Assembly: GCF_001552375.1 (NCBI RefSeq)
Contig: NZ_BCRB01000016.1
Span: forward strand, 1-61,934
Direction: 5' to 3'
DNA: 61,934 nucleotides
From: Cellulomonas iranensis NBRC 101100 = JCM 18110
GTDB lineage: Bacteria; Actinomycetota; Actinomycetes; Actinomycetales; Cellulomonadaceae
Shown here: positions 34,365 through 44,121 of the stretch, one piece after another
Numbering within the stretch: position 1 is the stretch's first letter
How the letters are laid out: every line of letters starts with the position of its first letter
Notes under the pieces: model-generated
The model's database searches: none
What the model saw: only the letters and a program-made list of their open reading frames with translations
What the model was told of the DNA's origin: nothing
Program-made: the position numbers and the translations under genes

Positions 34365-35969
34365 ATGGCCGGTGTCCCACGGGCCAGGGTGACGACGACG
34401 CCGTGGCGCTGGTTCGTCGACCGGTCGCTGGGCGTGAAGATCGGCGCGTGCCTCGCGCTGCTCGCGCTCGTGGCTGTCGCCGTCGCGGGCGTCGCGACCG
34501 TGCGGATGCAGGCGCTCGCCGGTGCGCAGACGCGGCTCGAGCAGGAGGCCATCGGCCCGTTGCGCGGTGTCTCCGACCTGCAGCGCGCGTTCACGGCCGT
34601 GCGGCTCGGCAACGTGCGGCTCATGACGGTGACGGAGGGCGAGCGCCCGGCGACGCTCGCGACGATCGCGGACGAGCGCGAGCAGGTCGGCACGGTCACG
34701 GCCGACCTCACCGCGGTCGACGAGGAGCTGGGGCAGCGGCTCGCGGACGCGATCCAGCCGTACCTCGACCTCACCGACCGGTACCACGAGATGGTCGCGA
34801 TGGACGACCCGCGCGCCCCGGTGTTCCTCAACGACGACCTCGTGGTGCGCGGCACCGACGCCGACGCGGAGATCGCGGCCGTCGTCGAGGAGCTCAACGC
34901 GCTCGCGGGCGACACCACCGCCGCGACGTCGCGTCTCGTGGGCACGTCGGTCGTGGTGCTGTGGGTCGTGGTCGCGGGGGCGCTGCTGCTGGCGGCGGGC
35001 GTCGCGGTCGTCACGGTGCGCCGCATCCTGCGCTCGGTGCGCGGCGTGCAGGACGCGGTGGTCGCGATGGCCGCGGGCGACCTCACGGTCGAGGCCACGG
35101 TGCGCGAGCGGGACGAGATCGGGCGCATGACGGCCGCGCTCACCGAGGCGCAGCGGTCGCTGCGCGAGACGCTGGCGGGCGTGGTCGAGGGCGCGCAGAC
35201 GGTCGCGGCGGCGACGCAGCAGCTGTCGGCGTCGTCGACGCAGGTGGCGTCCGCGTCGCGCGAGACCGAGCAGCGCGCGGGGTCGGTGGCCGCGGCCGCC
35301 GAGCAGGTGTCGCGCAACGTGCAGGCCGTCGCGGCGGGCACCGAGGAGATGGGCGCGTCGATCCGGGAGATCGCGCAGAACGCCGCGGAGGCGGCGCGCG
35401 TCGCGGGGCAGGCCACGGACGCCGCGAAGACGACGAACGAGCAGGTCAGTCGCCTGGGCGAGTCGAGCCAGGAGATCGGCAACGTCGTCAAGATGATCAC
35501 GAGCATCGCCGAGCAGACCAACCTGCTCGCGCTCAACGCGACCATCGAGGCGGCCCGCGCCGGCGAGGCCGGCAAGGGGTTCGCGGTCGTGGCCGGCGAG
35601 GTCAAGGAGCTGGCGCAGGAGACCGCGAAGGCCACCGAGGACATCGCGCGCCGCGTCGAGGCCATCCAGGGCGACACCGCGGGCGCGGTCGCTGCGATCG
35701 GTGACATCTCGCGCATCATCGCCGCGATCAACGACTTCCAGCTGACCATCGCGTCGGCCGTCGAGGAGCAGACCGCCACGACCACCCAGATGTCGCGGTC
35801 CGTCACCGAGGCCGCGACGGGCTCGGGCGACATCGCCGGCACCATCACCGGCGTCGCGACCCAGGCGACGTCCACCAACGAGGCGATGGACCAGGTCACG
35901 ACGTCCGTGGCCGACCTGGCCCGGATCGCGGCCGACCTGCGCGCCCGGACGGCCCGGTTCACGTACTAG
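34365..35969 (+). CDS. Methyl-accepting chemotaxis protein (first paralogue)
   Basis: 534 aa. Transmembrane helix 1 (about 24-46, [20 protein letters not shown]), a four-helix-bundle sensor domain of about 140 residues, transmembrane helix 2 (about 193-215), HAMP (216-270, [14 protein letters not shown]) and a long cytoplasmic coiled coil with the invariant tip [20 protein letters not shown]. It senses a ligand outside the membrane and controls CheA. GGAGGG precedes ATG at 34365. The last ~300 residues are nearly identical to the second MCP in this window; the sensor domains differ, which suggests duplication with different ligands and possible gene conversion. Confidence 0.93.
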   Translation: MAGVPRARVTTTPWRWFVDRSLGVKIGACLALLALVAVAVAGVATVRMQALAGAQTRLEQEAIGPLRGVSDLQRAFTAVRLGNVRLMTVTEGERPATLATIADEREQVGTVTADLTAVDEELGQRLADAIQPYLDLTDRYHEMVAMDDPRAPVFLNDDLVVRGTDADAEIAAVVEELNALAGDTTAATSRLVGTSVVVLWVVVAGALLLAAGVAVVTVRRILRSVRGVQDAVVAMAAGDLTVEATVRERDEIGRMTAALTEAQRSLRETLAGVVEGAQTVAAATQQLSASSTQVASASRETEQRAGSVAAAAEQVSRNVQAVAAGTEEMGASIREIAQNAAEAARVAGQATDAAKTTNEQVSRLGESSQEIGNVVKMITSIAEQTNLLALNATIEAARAGEAGKGFAVVAGEVKELAQETAKATEDIARRVEAIQGDTAGAVAAIGDISRIIAAINDFQLTIASAVEEQTATTTQMSRSVTEAATGSGDIAGTITGVATQATSTNEAMDQVTTSVADLARIAADLRARTARFTY

Positions 35970-36038
35970 GGGTTCACGTACCAGCGGTTCACGTACTCGG
36001 GTGCTCCGACGACGGTCCCGGGTCGGTAGCGTGCTCGC

Positions 36039-36464
36039 GTGCTGCGCGACTCGGTGACGGTGGGGACGAGGGTCGACGCGTCCCTCGACGTCGTCTGGCG
36101 ACTCCTGACGGTCGGGCGGGACGCGTGGTGGCCCGAGATGCGCTTCGACGCCGTCGTCGGCTCGCCGCTCGTCGAGACCTGGACCGAGGGCGGTGTCGAG
36201 GCGACGGCCACGGGCCGCGTGACCAGGTGCGACCCACCGCGGCTGCTCGCGTTCGTGTGGGCCGAACCGACGTGGGAAGGTCCGCTCGAGGTCGTGGTCC
36301 GTCTGACCGCGGACGGGACGTCCACCGTGGTCGACCTGGCCGAGACGGGGTTCGTCCGCGCACGGACCCCGCGCTCGCTGCCCGACGAGCACGAGGAGGG
36401 GTGGCGCTACCACCTCGCGCGGTGGAAGCGCGCGAGCGAGGGCGGCGACGTCGACGGCCGGTGA
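36039..36464 (+). CDS. SRPBCC (AHSA1/START-like) protein
   Basis: 141 aa. A helix-grip fold protein: VTVGTRVDASLDVVWRLLT at the start, WWPEMRFDAVVGSPLVETW and the typical RVTRCDPPRLLAFVWAEP, then a long C-terminal helix (EEGWRYHLARWKR). Members bind hydrophobic ligands or act as chaperone activators; none can be specified here. GTG start 69 bases after the MCP stop; followed by a strong hairpin. Confidence 0.8.
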   Translation: MLRDSVTVGTRVDASLDVVWRLLTVGRDAWWPEMRFDAVVGSPLVETWTEGGVEATATGRVTRCDPPRLLAFVWAEPTWEGPLEVVVRLTADGTSTVVDLAETGFVRARTPRSLPDEHEEGWRYHLARWKRASEGGDVDGR

Positions 36465-36482
36465 GCGCGGGAGGCGGGACGC

Positions 36483-36524
36483 CGACGCCGGCGCACGGGA
36501 GGGGTGGCCCGTGCGCCGGCGTCG
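36483..36524. terminator. 17-bp perfect-stem bidirectional terminator
   Basis: CGACGCCGGCGCACGGG (36483-36499) pairs fully with 36508-36524 over an 8-base loop. It lies between the convergent SRPBCC and beta-glucosidase genes. No T tract. Confidence 0.8.
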
Positions 36525-36533
36525 TCCCGACCG

Positions 36534-37718
36534 TCAGCGGACGGTCAGGGCGTTCGCCCGCGCCTGCTCGCCGAGCCACGCCAGACTCGGCTTGGGGCGG
36601 CGCTCGAACGTCTCGGGGTCCCAGCCGACCAGGCCGAACGTGGGACGGAAGCCGCTGGCCCACTCGTAGTTGTCGAGCAGGCTCCAGTGCAGGTAGCCCT
36701 CGACCGTGACGCCGTCGGCGATCGCCGCGTGCAGGTGCGTGAGCGCGGCCTCGGTGTAGTCGATGCGGCGCGCGTCGTCGGCCGTCGCGATGCCGTTCTC
36801 GGTGACGAACACCGGCACGCCGCCCGTGAGCTCCCACGCCGAGCGCACGCCCTCGGCCATCGCCGGCGGGTAGTACTCCCAGCCCGTGAGGGTCGTCTCG
36901 ACGCCCTCGGGCACCTGCCGCGGGCCGTCGGGGCCGATGATCGTGCGCGTGTACGCCTGCACGCCGACCCAGTCGTCGCCCTTCGACATCTCCAGGTACC
37001 AGTCGTCGCGCGGGTAGCCGTACGCGTGCTTGACGTCCTCGCATCCCGGCTCCGCCTGGAACGCCTGCGTCGCGATCGTCCAGCCCGACCGCACGCCACC
37101 GACGCCTGACAGCACCTCCTGCGCGCGGTGGTGGCACTCGAGCAGCGTGTCGGCCACCGCGAGGTCCGGCGCGGGCAGCCCGTACGCGACCAGGTTCGCC
37201 GGGTCCTCGCCCCCCGCGATCATCGCCGCGATGTTCGGCTCGTTGATCGTGCAGACCCACTCGACGTCGTCGCCCAGCACGGGCAGCGCCGCCTCGACGT
37301 ACCGTGCGAAGCGGTCCGCCGCGTCGGCGGCCCGCCACATGCCCTCCTGGTAGAACCAGCGCGGCACCGTGAAGTGCATGAGCGTGACCATGGGCGTGAC
37401 GCCCAGCTCGAGCGCCGTCTCCACCATGCGCCGGTAGTGCGCGACCTCGGCGCGGGACACGAAGCCCTTCTCGGGCTCGATGCGCGCCCACTCGATGCTG
37501 AACCGGTACGTGTCCAGGCCCGCGTCCTTGAGGAGCCGCATGTCCTGCGCGTAGCGGTGGTAGGAGTCCGCGGCGTCGCCCGACGGCTCGACGATCGTCG
37601 TGCCGGGCGCGTGCTCGCGCACCCACCAGTCGCTGGTGACGTTGTTGCCCTCGATCTGGTGCGCGGCGGTCGCCGCGCCCCAGCGGAATCCGTCGGGGAA
37701 CTGCAGGGTGTGTGCCAC
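36534..37718 (-). CDS. GH1 beta-glucosidase
   Basis: 394 aa. Family 1 glycoside hydrolase: FPDGFRWGAATAAHQIEG at 7-24, acid/base E160 in CTINEPN, nucleophile E307 in FVTENG, and GYLHWSLLDNYEWASGF near 330 with the Glu and Trp that hold the glucose. No signal peptide, so it acts in the cytoplasm on imported disaccharides such as cellobiose, releasing glucose. It is slightly shorter than typical GH1 enzymes (about 450), with compact loops. It is the last gene of the uptake operon, 11 bases after the alpha/beta-hydrolase stop; AAGGA precedes the GTG start. Confidence 0.92.
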   Translation of the reverse strand: MAHTLQFPDGFRWGAATAAHQIEGNNVTSDWWVREHAPGTTIVEPSGDAADSYHRYAQDMRLLKDAGLDTYRFSIEWARIEPEKGFVSRAEVAHYRRMVETALELGVTPMVTLMHFTVPRWFYQEGMWRAADAADRFARYVEAALPVLGDDVEWVCTINEPNIAAMIAGGEDPANLVAYGLPAPDLAVADTLLECHHRAQEVLSGVGGVRSGWTIATQAFQAEPGCEDVKHAYGYPRDDWYLEMSKGDDWVGVQAYTRTIIGPDGPRQVPEGVETTLTGWEYYPPAMAEGVRSAWELTGGVPVFVTENGIATADDARRIDYTEAALTHLHAAIADGVTVEGYLHWSLLDNYEWASGFRPTFGLVGWDPETFERRPKPSLAWLGEQARANALTVR

Positions 37719-37729
37719 AGGGCTGTCCT

Positions 37730-38653
37730 TCACTCGGTTGCAGGGCAGGAGGACCAGAAGCCGACCAGCAGGTCGGCCGTGGCCTCGGGGGTCTCGAGGT
37801 TCGGCGAGTGCGCCGCGCCGGGCAGCACCGCGTAGCGCCCGCCCACCTGCTCGGCGGTGCGGCGCTGCCACGTCTGCGGCCAGGCGACGTCGTCGTGCTC
37901 GCCGTGCGCGACCAGCACCGGGAGCCCGGTGGCGGCCAGCGCGGGGGTGACGTCGGCGGGGTCGGCGAGGATGTCGATCGCCGCGACGAGCTGCGCGGTG
38001 CTCGTGGCCCGTGAGCGCTCGCGGTGGAACGCGGCCTCGGGGTCGAGCTCGACCGGTTCGCCCTGCGCGAGGCGCCAGGCGAGGTCGGGGTTGTCGAGGG
38101 TCCACAGGTCGGCGGCGCCGCCCGCGGCGAGCAGCCGCGCGCGCAGGTCCGCCTTGCGGCCCGGCCAGCCGTGCGGGCCCGAGCACAGCAGCGTGAGCGA
38201 CCGGAACGCGCCCGGGTGGTGCACGGCCGCGGCGGCCGCGACGGTCCCGCCGAACGAGTGGCCGAGCAGGTGCACCGGGGTCCCGAGCAGCGCTGCGACC
38301 TCGTGCACGTCCTCGACCAGGCGGTCGAGCGCGTGGTCCGCCGTGCGGGGGAGCGCGCCGGAGTCGCCCTGCCCGCGCTGCGAGATCGCCCACGCGTCGA
38401 CGCCCTGCGCCGCGAGCAGCGGCAGCAGCACGCGGTGGTCCTCCTTGGACCCCGTGAACCCGGGCACCAGCAGCGCCGTGGCGCGGACCTCGCCCGCCGG
38501 CCGCGCGCGCAGCGCGGTCAGCTCGACCTCGGACAGCCGCAGCCGCAGCGGCTCGACGCCCGCGGGCAGCGCCAGGCCGCCGAACGGCCGCCCGGGCGTG
38601 ACGACGCCGGTGCCGGGCACGACGTCCGGTCGGACCTGCTCAGGGGCCGTCAC
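37730..38653 (-). CDS. Alpha/beta-hydrolase of the oligosaccharide operon
   Basis: 307 aa. Alpha/beta-hydrolase fold with VPGFTGSKEDH (oxyanion region, about 63-73), nucleophile S133 in LLGHSFGGTV, acid in VLVAHGEHDDVAWP and His in PGAAHSPNLE. No signal peptide. The position between the transporter ATPase (GTGA overlap) and the beta-glucosidase suggests it removes an ester group (acetyl or similar) from imported oligosaccharides, but an unrelated esterase or lipase role cannot be excluded. Confidence 0.82.
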   Translation of the reverse strand: MTAPEQVRPDVVPGTGVVTPGRPFGGLALPAGVEPLRLRLSEVELTALRARPAGEVRATALLVPGFTGSKEDHRVLLPLLAAQGVDAWAISQRGQGDSGALPRTADHALDRLVEDVHEVAALLGTPVHLLGHSFGGTVAAAAAVHHPGAFRSLTLLCSGPHGWPGRKADLRARLLAAGGAADLWTLDNPDLAWRLAQGEPVELDPEAAFHRERSRATSTAQLVAAIDILADPADVTPALAATGLPVLVAHGEHDDVAWPQTWQRRTAEQVGGRYAVLPGAAHSPNLETPEATADLLVGFWSSCPATE

Positions 38654-40335
38654 GACGCCTCGAACCGTCGGGCGGGCTGCGGCACGGCGGCCAGCAGGCG
38701 GGTCGTGTAGTCCGCCTCGGGGAACCGCAGCACGCGCACCGTCTCGCCGCGCTCCACGACCGTGCCGTGGTGCAGCACCATGATCTGGTCGGCGATGACG
38801 CGCGCCGAGAGCAGGTCGTGCGTGATGTAGAGCAGCGAGACGCCCGTCTCGCGGCGCAGCTCCTGCAGCAGCGCGAGCACGCCCGCGCGCAGCGACACGT
38901 CGAGCATCGACACGGGCTCGTCGGCGACCAGCACCTGCGGGTTCGACGCGAGCGCGCGCGCGATGACGACGCGCTGGCGCTGCCCGCCGGACAGCTGGTG
39001 CGGCAGCTTGGCGGCGAACTGCTCGACCGGGGTCAGGCCCACGGTCTCCAGCAGCTCGAGCACGCGGGCCCGCGCGGCCTCGCCGCGCAGGTCGGTGAAG
39101 TTCTCGACCGGCCGGGTGAGCGTGTACTCGACCGTGCTCAGCGGGTTGAGTGCCGAGTACGGGTCCTGGAACACCATCTGGACGTCGGCGTGCAGGCGGC
39201 GCAGCTGGCGGCGGCGCATCCGGTCGACCCGCTGGTCGCCGAACCGCACGGTGCCGCTCGTGGGCCGCTCGACGCCCGTGAGCATCTTGGCGATGGTCGA
39301 CTTGCCGGACCCGGACTGGCCGACGAGCGCGAGCGCGCCGCCCGGCTCGAGCGTGAACGACACGTCGTCGACGGCCGTGACGGGCTGCTCGCCGCGCCGC
39401 GGCGCCGGGTACACCTTGGACACGTGCTCGACGACGACCGCGTCGCGCGCGGCGCCGGCGTCGGGCCCCGCCGCGGTGCCGCGCACGGACGCCGCGGTGC
39501 CGCCCGCCGCGTCGACCGTGCGCGAGCTCAGGCCCGGCAGCTCGACGACCTCGGCGCGCGGGTCCGCGTAGTGCGAGAGCAGCATGCGCGTGTACTCGTG
39601 CCGCGGGTGGCGGTACAGCTCGCGCGCGGGGGCGTCCTCGACGACGCGACCGTCGTGCATGACCGCGACGCGCTCGGCGGACTCCAGCACGACTCCGAGG
39701 TCGTGCGAGATGAGCACCGCGGTGAAGCCCTCGGCCTTCTGCAGCTCGCGGATCGTGTCCATGACGGCGTGCTGCACGAGCACGTCGAGCGCGGTGGTCG
39801 GCTCGTCGAACACCATGAGGCGCGGCTCGAGCGACAGGGCCAGCGCGATGGACACGCGCTGCCGCATGCCGCCCGACAGCTCGCCGGGGTACCGGTCCAG
39901 GACGGTCGCGGGCAGCTGCACCTTGTCGAGCAGATCGACCGCGCGCGCACGCCGCCGGGGCGCCGGCACGTGGCCGTGGGCCGCGAACACGTCGGCGAAG
40001 TGGTGCCCGACGGACCGCACGGGGTTGAGCGCGTTCATGCCGGACTGCAGCACCATCGCGAACCCGCCGCGGCGCTGCGCGCGCAGCTCCTCGGCGCCCA
40101 TGCCGGCGATGTCGGTGCCGTCGAACACGATCCGCCCCGACGCGATGCGCGCGGGCGCCTTGGCGAGCCGCGTGATCGCGAAGCCGAGCGTCGACTTGCC
40201 CGAGCCGGACTCGCCGACCAGGCCGACGAACTCGCCCTGCTCGAGGCTGAGGCTGACGCGGTCGACGGCGGTCGTGGGCTGCGCGCCGCGCGGCTCGTAG
40301 ACGACCGTGAGGTCCTCGATCTGCAGCAGGCTCAT
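38650..40335 (-). CDS. Fused double ATPase of a peptide/oligosaccharide-type ABC importer (DppDF-like)
   Basis: 561 aa carrying two complete ATPase domains in one chain. Domain 1 (1-260): Walker A GESGSGKST, signature LSGGMRQRVSIALALS, Walker B LMVFDEPTTALD. Domain 2 (about 300-550): Walker A GQSGSGKST, FQDPYSALNP, signature LSGGQRQRVVIARALA, Walker B VLVADEPVSMLD. This matches OppD and OppF fused, the ATPase form for family 5 binding-protein importers. In many bacteria such importers carry cello- or beta-oligosaccharides. ATG at 40335 overlaps the upstream permease stop. Confidence 0.93.
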   Translation of the reverse strand: MSLLQIEDLTVVYEPRGAQPTTAVDRVSLSLEQGEFVGLVGESGSGKSTLGFAITRLAKAPARIASGRIVFDGTDIAGMGAEELRAQRRGGFAMVLQSGMNALNPVRSVGHHFADVFAAHGHVPAPRRRARAVDLLDKVQLPATVLDRYPGELSGGMRQRVSIALALSLEPRLMVFDEPTTALDVLVQHAVMDTIRELQKAEGFTAVLISHDLGVVLESAERVAVMHDGRVVEDAPARELYRHPRHEYTRMLLSHYADPRAEVVELPGLSSRTVDAAGGTAASVRGTAAGPDAGAARDAVVVEHVSKVYPAPRRGEQPVTAVDDVSFTLEPGGALALVGQSGSGKSTIAKMLTGVERPTSGTVRFGDQRVDRMRRRQLRRLHADVQMVFQDPYSALNPLSTVEYTLTRPVENFTDLRGEAARARVLELLETVGLTPVEQFAAKLPHQLSGGQRQRVVIARALASNPQVLVADEPVSMLDVSLRAGVLALLQELRRETGVSLLYITHDLLSARVIADQIMVLHHGTVVERGETVRVLRFPEADYTTRLLAAVPQPARRFEAS

Positions 40336-41294
40336 CGGCCGGTCCCTTCCCGCAGGCGCGGGTTGGACAGGCCGTCCACGCCGAAGTTCACGAGGGTCAT
40401 GGAGGTGGCGAGCAGCGCGATGCACAGGCCGGGCGCGAACAGCAGCACCCACTGGCCGGTGAGGATCGCCATGGAGTTCTGGGCCCAGAAGATCATCGAG
40501 CCCCAGCTCACGGTCGACATGTCGCCCAGGCCGAGGAACGACAGGCCGGACTCCGCGAGGATCGCGGCGGTCGCCGCGCCGAAGAACGACGCCGCGATCA
40601 TCGACGTCATGTTCGGCAGGATCTCCCGGAACACGACGCGCGCCGGGCGCTCGCCCGAGAACACGGCGGCCGTGACGAAGTCGCGCGAGCGCAGCGACCG
40701 GGTCTGCGAGCGCAGCACGCGCGCACCCCACGCCCACCCGGTGAGCACGACGACCAGGATGATCATCGGCAGCCCGCCGTTCTGCAGGTACGCCGCGATG
40801 ATGATCATGAGCGGCAGGCCCGGCATCACGAGGAACAGGTTGACCAGGAAGTTGACGACGTCGTCGCCCCAGCCGCGCAGGTAGCCCCACGACAGGCCGA
40901 TGACGACCGCGACGAGCGTCGACAGGCCGCCGGCGACGAAGCCGACGAGCAGCGAGATCCGCGCGCCGTAGATGACCTGCGAGAGCACGTCCTCGCCGTT
41001 GCCGGTGGTGCCGAGCCAGTGCGCGGCGGACCCGGCCTCGTTGCGGCCGAACGAGTCGTCGTGCGGGCCGTACGGCGCGAGCACGGGCGCGAGGACGGCC
41101 ATGAGGACGAACGCGCCCAGCATGACGAGCCCGACGCGGGCCTTGGGGTTGGCCCACACGGTCGCGAACCCGCGGCCCACGACCTGGAAGAAGCGCCCCG
41201 TGCGGGTGCGGCTCGTGCGGCGCGGCGGCCCGGGGACCACCTGCGGCTCGGTGCCCGCCGCGGTCACGGCTGTCGGTTCGGTCATGTCGCTCAC
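40332..41294 (-). CDS. ABC importer permease (DppC-like)
   Basis: 320 aa. Cytoplasmic N terminus, six membrane segments, and the OppC/DppC signatures: NPKARVGLVMLGAFVLMAVLAP, HWLGTTGNGEDVLSQVIYGARISL and the EAA loop near LRSRDFVTAAVFSGERPARV, ending LSFLGLGDMSTVSWGSM. The start is placed at GTG 41294, which overlaps the upstream permease stop by four bases as elsewhere in this operon; ATG at 41285 (three codons later) is the alternative. Confidence 0.92.
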   Translation of the reverse strand: MSDMTEPTAVTAAGTEPQVVPGPPRRTSRTRTGRFFQVVGRGFATVWANPKARVGLVMLGAFVLMAVLAPVLAPYGPHDDSFGRNEAGSAAHWLGTTGNGEDVLSQVIYGARISLLVGFVAGGLSTLVAVVIGLSWGYLRGWGDDVVNFLVNLFLVMPGLPLMIIIAAYLQNGGLPMIILVVVLTGWAWGARVLRSQTRSLRSRDFVTAAVFSGERPARVVFREILPNMTSMIAASFFGAATAAILAESGLSFLGLGDMSTVSWGSMIFWAQNSMAILTGQWVLLFAPGLCIALLATSMTLVNFGVDGLSNPRLREGTGR

Positions 41295-42271
41295 CGCCTC
41301 GTCCGGGGGTCGAGGACGCCGTAGAGGATCTCGACCAGGAAGTTCGCCACGAGCACGCTGACCGTGATCATGAGGAACAGCGCCTGCATCAGGGGGAAGT
41401 CCTGGTTGGTCACGGCGTTGAACAGCAGGTACCCGACGCCCGGGTAGTTGAAGACCTGCTCGACGAGCAGGGACCCGCCGACCACGCCGCCGAGGGCCAT
41501 GCCGAAGCCCGTGAGGTTCGGCAGGATCGCGTTGCGGGCGGCGTAGCGCAGCGCCACGGTGCGGCCGCGCAGGCCGTTGGCCTCGGCGAACGTCACGTAG
41601 TCCTCGCCGAGCGTCGTGATCATGGTGTTGCGCATGCCGAGGATCCAGCCGCCGAGGGACGTCAGCAGGATCGTGAGCGCGGGCAGCGCCGCGTGGTACA
41701 GCGCGTCGCCGACGAACTCGGCGGAGAACGTGGGGACGGCGGTGGCCGAGTAGGCGCCCGACGTCGGGAACCAGCCGGCGACGTAGCCGGCGAAGAACAG
41801 GATGAGCAGCGCGGTCCAGAAGTAGGGGAACGCGGACAGGAAGCTGCCGGTCATGGTCGGCACCGAGTCCATCCAGGTGCCGCGCCGCCAGGCCGCGCCG
41901 ACCCCGATGAGCGTGCCGAGCACGAACGCGACGACCGTCACGAGCCCGACCATCACGAGCGTCCAGGGCAGGGCGGCCGCGACCAGCTCGGAGACCTGCT
42001 GCGGGAAGAACGTGTACGAGACCCCGAAGTCGAGGGTCAGGACGTTGTGCAGGTAGCTGACGTACTGGTCCCACAGGTTGCCGTCGGGCAGGCCGAGCTG
42101 CACCTCGATGGCGCGCTGCACGGCGGGGGAGACGGGGCCGTTCTGGGACAGCCGGGCGATGGCGGCGTCGGCGGGCGAGCCGGGCATGAGCCGCGGCAGC
42201 ACGAAGTTCAGCGTCACCGCCGCCCACAGCGTCAGCAGGAGCAGACCGAGCTTGCGCAGGGCGTAGCGCAC
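41291..42271 (-). CDS. ABC importer permease (DppB-like)
   Basis: 326 aa. First membrane segment immediately at the N terminus (RKLGLLLLTLWAAVTLNFVL) and the OppB/DppB pattern LPRLMPGSPADAAIARL, LDFGVSYTFFPQQVSELV, plus the EAA loop GEDYVTFAEANGLRGRTV. Partner of the DppC-like permease. The GTG start is preceded by GAGGAGG and lies 78 bases after the binding-protein gene. Confidence 0.92.
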   Translation of the reverse strand: MRYALRKLGLLLLTLWAAVTLNFVLPRLMPGSPADAAIARLSQNGPVSPAVQRAIEVQLGLPDGNLWDQYVSYLHNVLTLDFGVSYTFFPQQVSELVAAALPWTLVMVGLVTVVAFVLGTLIGVGAAWRRGTWMDSVPTMTGSFLSAFPYFWTALLILFFAGYVAGWFPTSGAYSATAVPTFSAEFVGDALYHAALPALTILLTSLGGWILGMRNTMITTLGEDYVTFAEANGLRGRTVALRYAARNAILPNLTGFGMALGGVVGGSLLVEQVFNYPGVGYLLFNAVTNQDFPLMQALFLMITVSVLVANFLVEILYGVLDPRTRR

Positions 42272-42349
42272 CGGAGCCTCCTCGTGTCGGGTCGGGTGGG
42301 TCGTGCGGGGGGTGCCCGGGCGCGTCGTGGCCGCGCCCGGGCACCGCCG

Positions 42350-44002
42350 TCAGGAGGCCGGCTCGAGGCTCGTGAGGATGAGCAGCGGCGTCTGGTCCCA
42401 CGTCTTGGGGGACGCGTACGGGTCGTCGGCGCTGGGCCAGCCGGTGAACGACTTGGTGGAGAACAGGCCCCACGACCCGCCGTAGAACAGGGAGATCATC
42501 GGCAGCTGCTCGTAGGCGATGGTCTGCAGCTCCTGCGCGATCTCGGCCTGCCGCGCGTCGTCGACGGTGACCTTGAGCTCGTCGAGCAGGGCGTCGGCCT
42601 CGGGCGACCGGAAGCGCCCGAAGTTGCCCGACGCGGTGGTGCCGACGTCCTGGTAGAATCGCGCGCCCATCATGCCGCTGAAGTCCTGGTACGGCTGGCC
42701 GGTGCCGCCGACCGTGCCCATGACCATGTCGAACTCGCCCGAGCGCATCTCGCGCTGGTACGCCGCGGGCTGCGGCTGCACGACCTCGACCTCGATGCCG
42801 AGCGCGCCGAGCTGCGTCTTGACCTGCTGGACGCCCTGCAGCCAGTCGGACCAGCCGTTGGGGGTCGTGATCCGGATGGTCAGCTGCTGGCCGTTCGCGT
42901 CGACCATCTTGCCGCCGGACTGCGTGTAGCCCGCGGCGGCGAAGTGCGCGAGCGCCGCGTCGGCGTCCTGCTCGACGACGCCCTGGTTCGGCAGGTCGGG
43001 GTCGAGCAGCTTCTCCTGCGCGGGGAGCATGAGGCCGCTCTGGCTGGCCTGGTCGACGTAGCCCTGCTCGGCCTTGTCGGCGATGGCCTGCTTGTCGAGC
43101 GCGGCCGCGATCCCCTTGCGGAAGTCGAGGTTGTCGTACGGCGCCTTCGTCATGTTGGGGATGAGCGCGATGGTCGCGCCGGCCGGGTACCAGTAGGTGT
43201 TGTGCTCGGGGTCGGCCGTGACCCAGGTGTCCTCGACGTCGCTCATGAACGCGTAGGCCCAGTCGTAGCCCTTGTTGACGATGTCGAGCTCGGAGTTCGC
43301 GGCGGGCTGCACGAGCCGGTCGGCGGCGACCTTGTCGGCCTGCCAGTAGGTCTCGTTCTTCACGAGCGTGTACTGGTTGGGCGTGAACTCGCCGAGCGTG
43401 TACGGGCCGGTGCCGACCGGGTCCTCGTTGGTGAACGTCACGGGGTCGTCGACGTCGGCCCACAGGTGCTCGGGCACGATCATGGTCTGCGCGATGATGA
43501 CGGCGCCGGGCACGTCCTCGCTGGACAGGTGCACGATCACGTCGGACCCGTCGGCCTCGACCGAGGCGATGTGCTCGCCGACGCCGCGCAGGTCGAGCTG
43601 CGGGTGCTGCAGCAGCAGGTCGAACGTGAAGACCACGTCGTCGGCGGTGAAGTCCTCGCCGTCGGACCAGGTGACGCCGTCGCGCAGGTGGAAGACCACG
43701 GTGCTCGCGTCGGGCTGCTCGTAGGACTCGGCGAGCCAGGGCGTCTCGTCGCCGGACATCTCGTTGACGATCACGAGCGGCTCGTAGATGTAGCTCGCGG
43801 TGTTGCGCTTGTTCGACGAGTACGGGTTGAAGTTCCGCTCGAAGGTCGGCGAGCCGTTGTCGGCGCCGATGAGCATCGAGGTGGTGCCGTCGGCGGCGTT
43901 GCCGCCGCCCGAGGTCTGGACCGGGGCCGCACAGCCCGCGGTCACCAGCACGGCCGCGGTCGCCAGGGCCGTGGCGGCCTGGGTCCAGCGCGAGCGGGTC
44001 AT
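42350..44002 (-). CDS. Family 5 solute-binding lipoprotein, probably for cello-oligosaccharides
   Basis: 550 aa. Signal peptide with lipobox VTAGC (Cys24), then the SBP_bac_5 fold: RNFNPYSS and YEPLVIVNEMSGDETPWLA early, VVFHLRDGVTWSDGEDFTADD near 110, and LDKQAIADKA further on. Family 5 proteins bind peptides or oligosaccharides; linkage to a GH1 beta-glucosidase and a LacI regulator favours cellobiose or beta-1,4-oligosaccharides. GGAGGAGA precedes ATG at 44002. A LacI-type operator lies 65 bases upstream. First gene of a six-gene operon; closely spaced, strong ribosome site suits high expression of the binding protein. Confidence 0.9.
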   Translation of the reverse strand: MTRSRWTQAATALATAAVLVTAGCAAPVQTSGGGNAADGTTSMLIGADNGSPTFERNFNPYSSNKRNTASYIYEPLVIVNEMSGDETPWLAESYEQPDASTVVFHLRDGVTWSDGEDFTADDVVFTFDLLLQHPQLDLRGVGEHIASVEADGSDVIVHLSSEDVPGAVIIAQTMIVPEHLWADVDDPVTFTNEDPVGTGPYTLGEFTPNQYTLVKNETYWQADKVAADRLVQPAANSELDIVNKGYDWAYAFMSDVEDTWVTADPEHNTYWYPAGATIALIPNMTKAPYDNLDFRKGIAAALDKQAIADKAEQGYVDQASQSGLMLPAQEKLLDPDLPNQGVVEQDADAALAHFAAAGYTQSGGKMVDANGQQLTIRITTPNGWSDWLQGVQQVKTQLGALGIEVEVVQPQPAAYQREMRSGEFDMVMGTVGGTGQPYQDFSGMMGARFYQDVGTTASGNFGRFRSPEADALLDELKVTVDDARQAEIAQELQTIAYEQLPMISLFYGGSWGLFSTKSFTGWPSADDPYASPKTWDQTPLLILTSLEPAS

Positions 44003-44066
44003 GAGTCGTTCTCCTCCACGTCGAGGACGGCCCGGGGGCCGTGCGCCGGGGGTGCGCGCGGTCGAC

Positions 44067-44080
44067 TGTATGCGCTTACA
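44067..44080. promoter_or_regulatory. LacI/CRE-like operator TGTATGCGCTTACA
   Basis: An imperfect 14-bp palindrome with central GCGC (reverse strand TGTAAGCGCATACA), close to the LacI-family consensus TGTAAGCGNTTNCA. It sits between the LacI gene and the binding-protein gene, in the promoter of the transporter operon, so the adjacent LacI protein is the likely ligand. Confidence 0.65.
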
Positions 44081-44121
44081 TCGGACACGGCAACACCTCC
44101 CGCCGGCGCACCCCGGCGGCG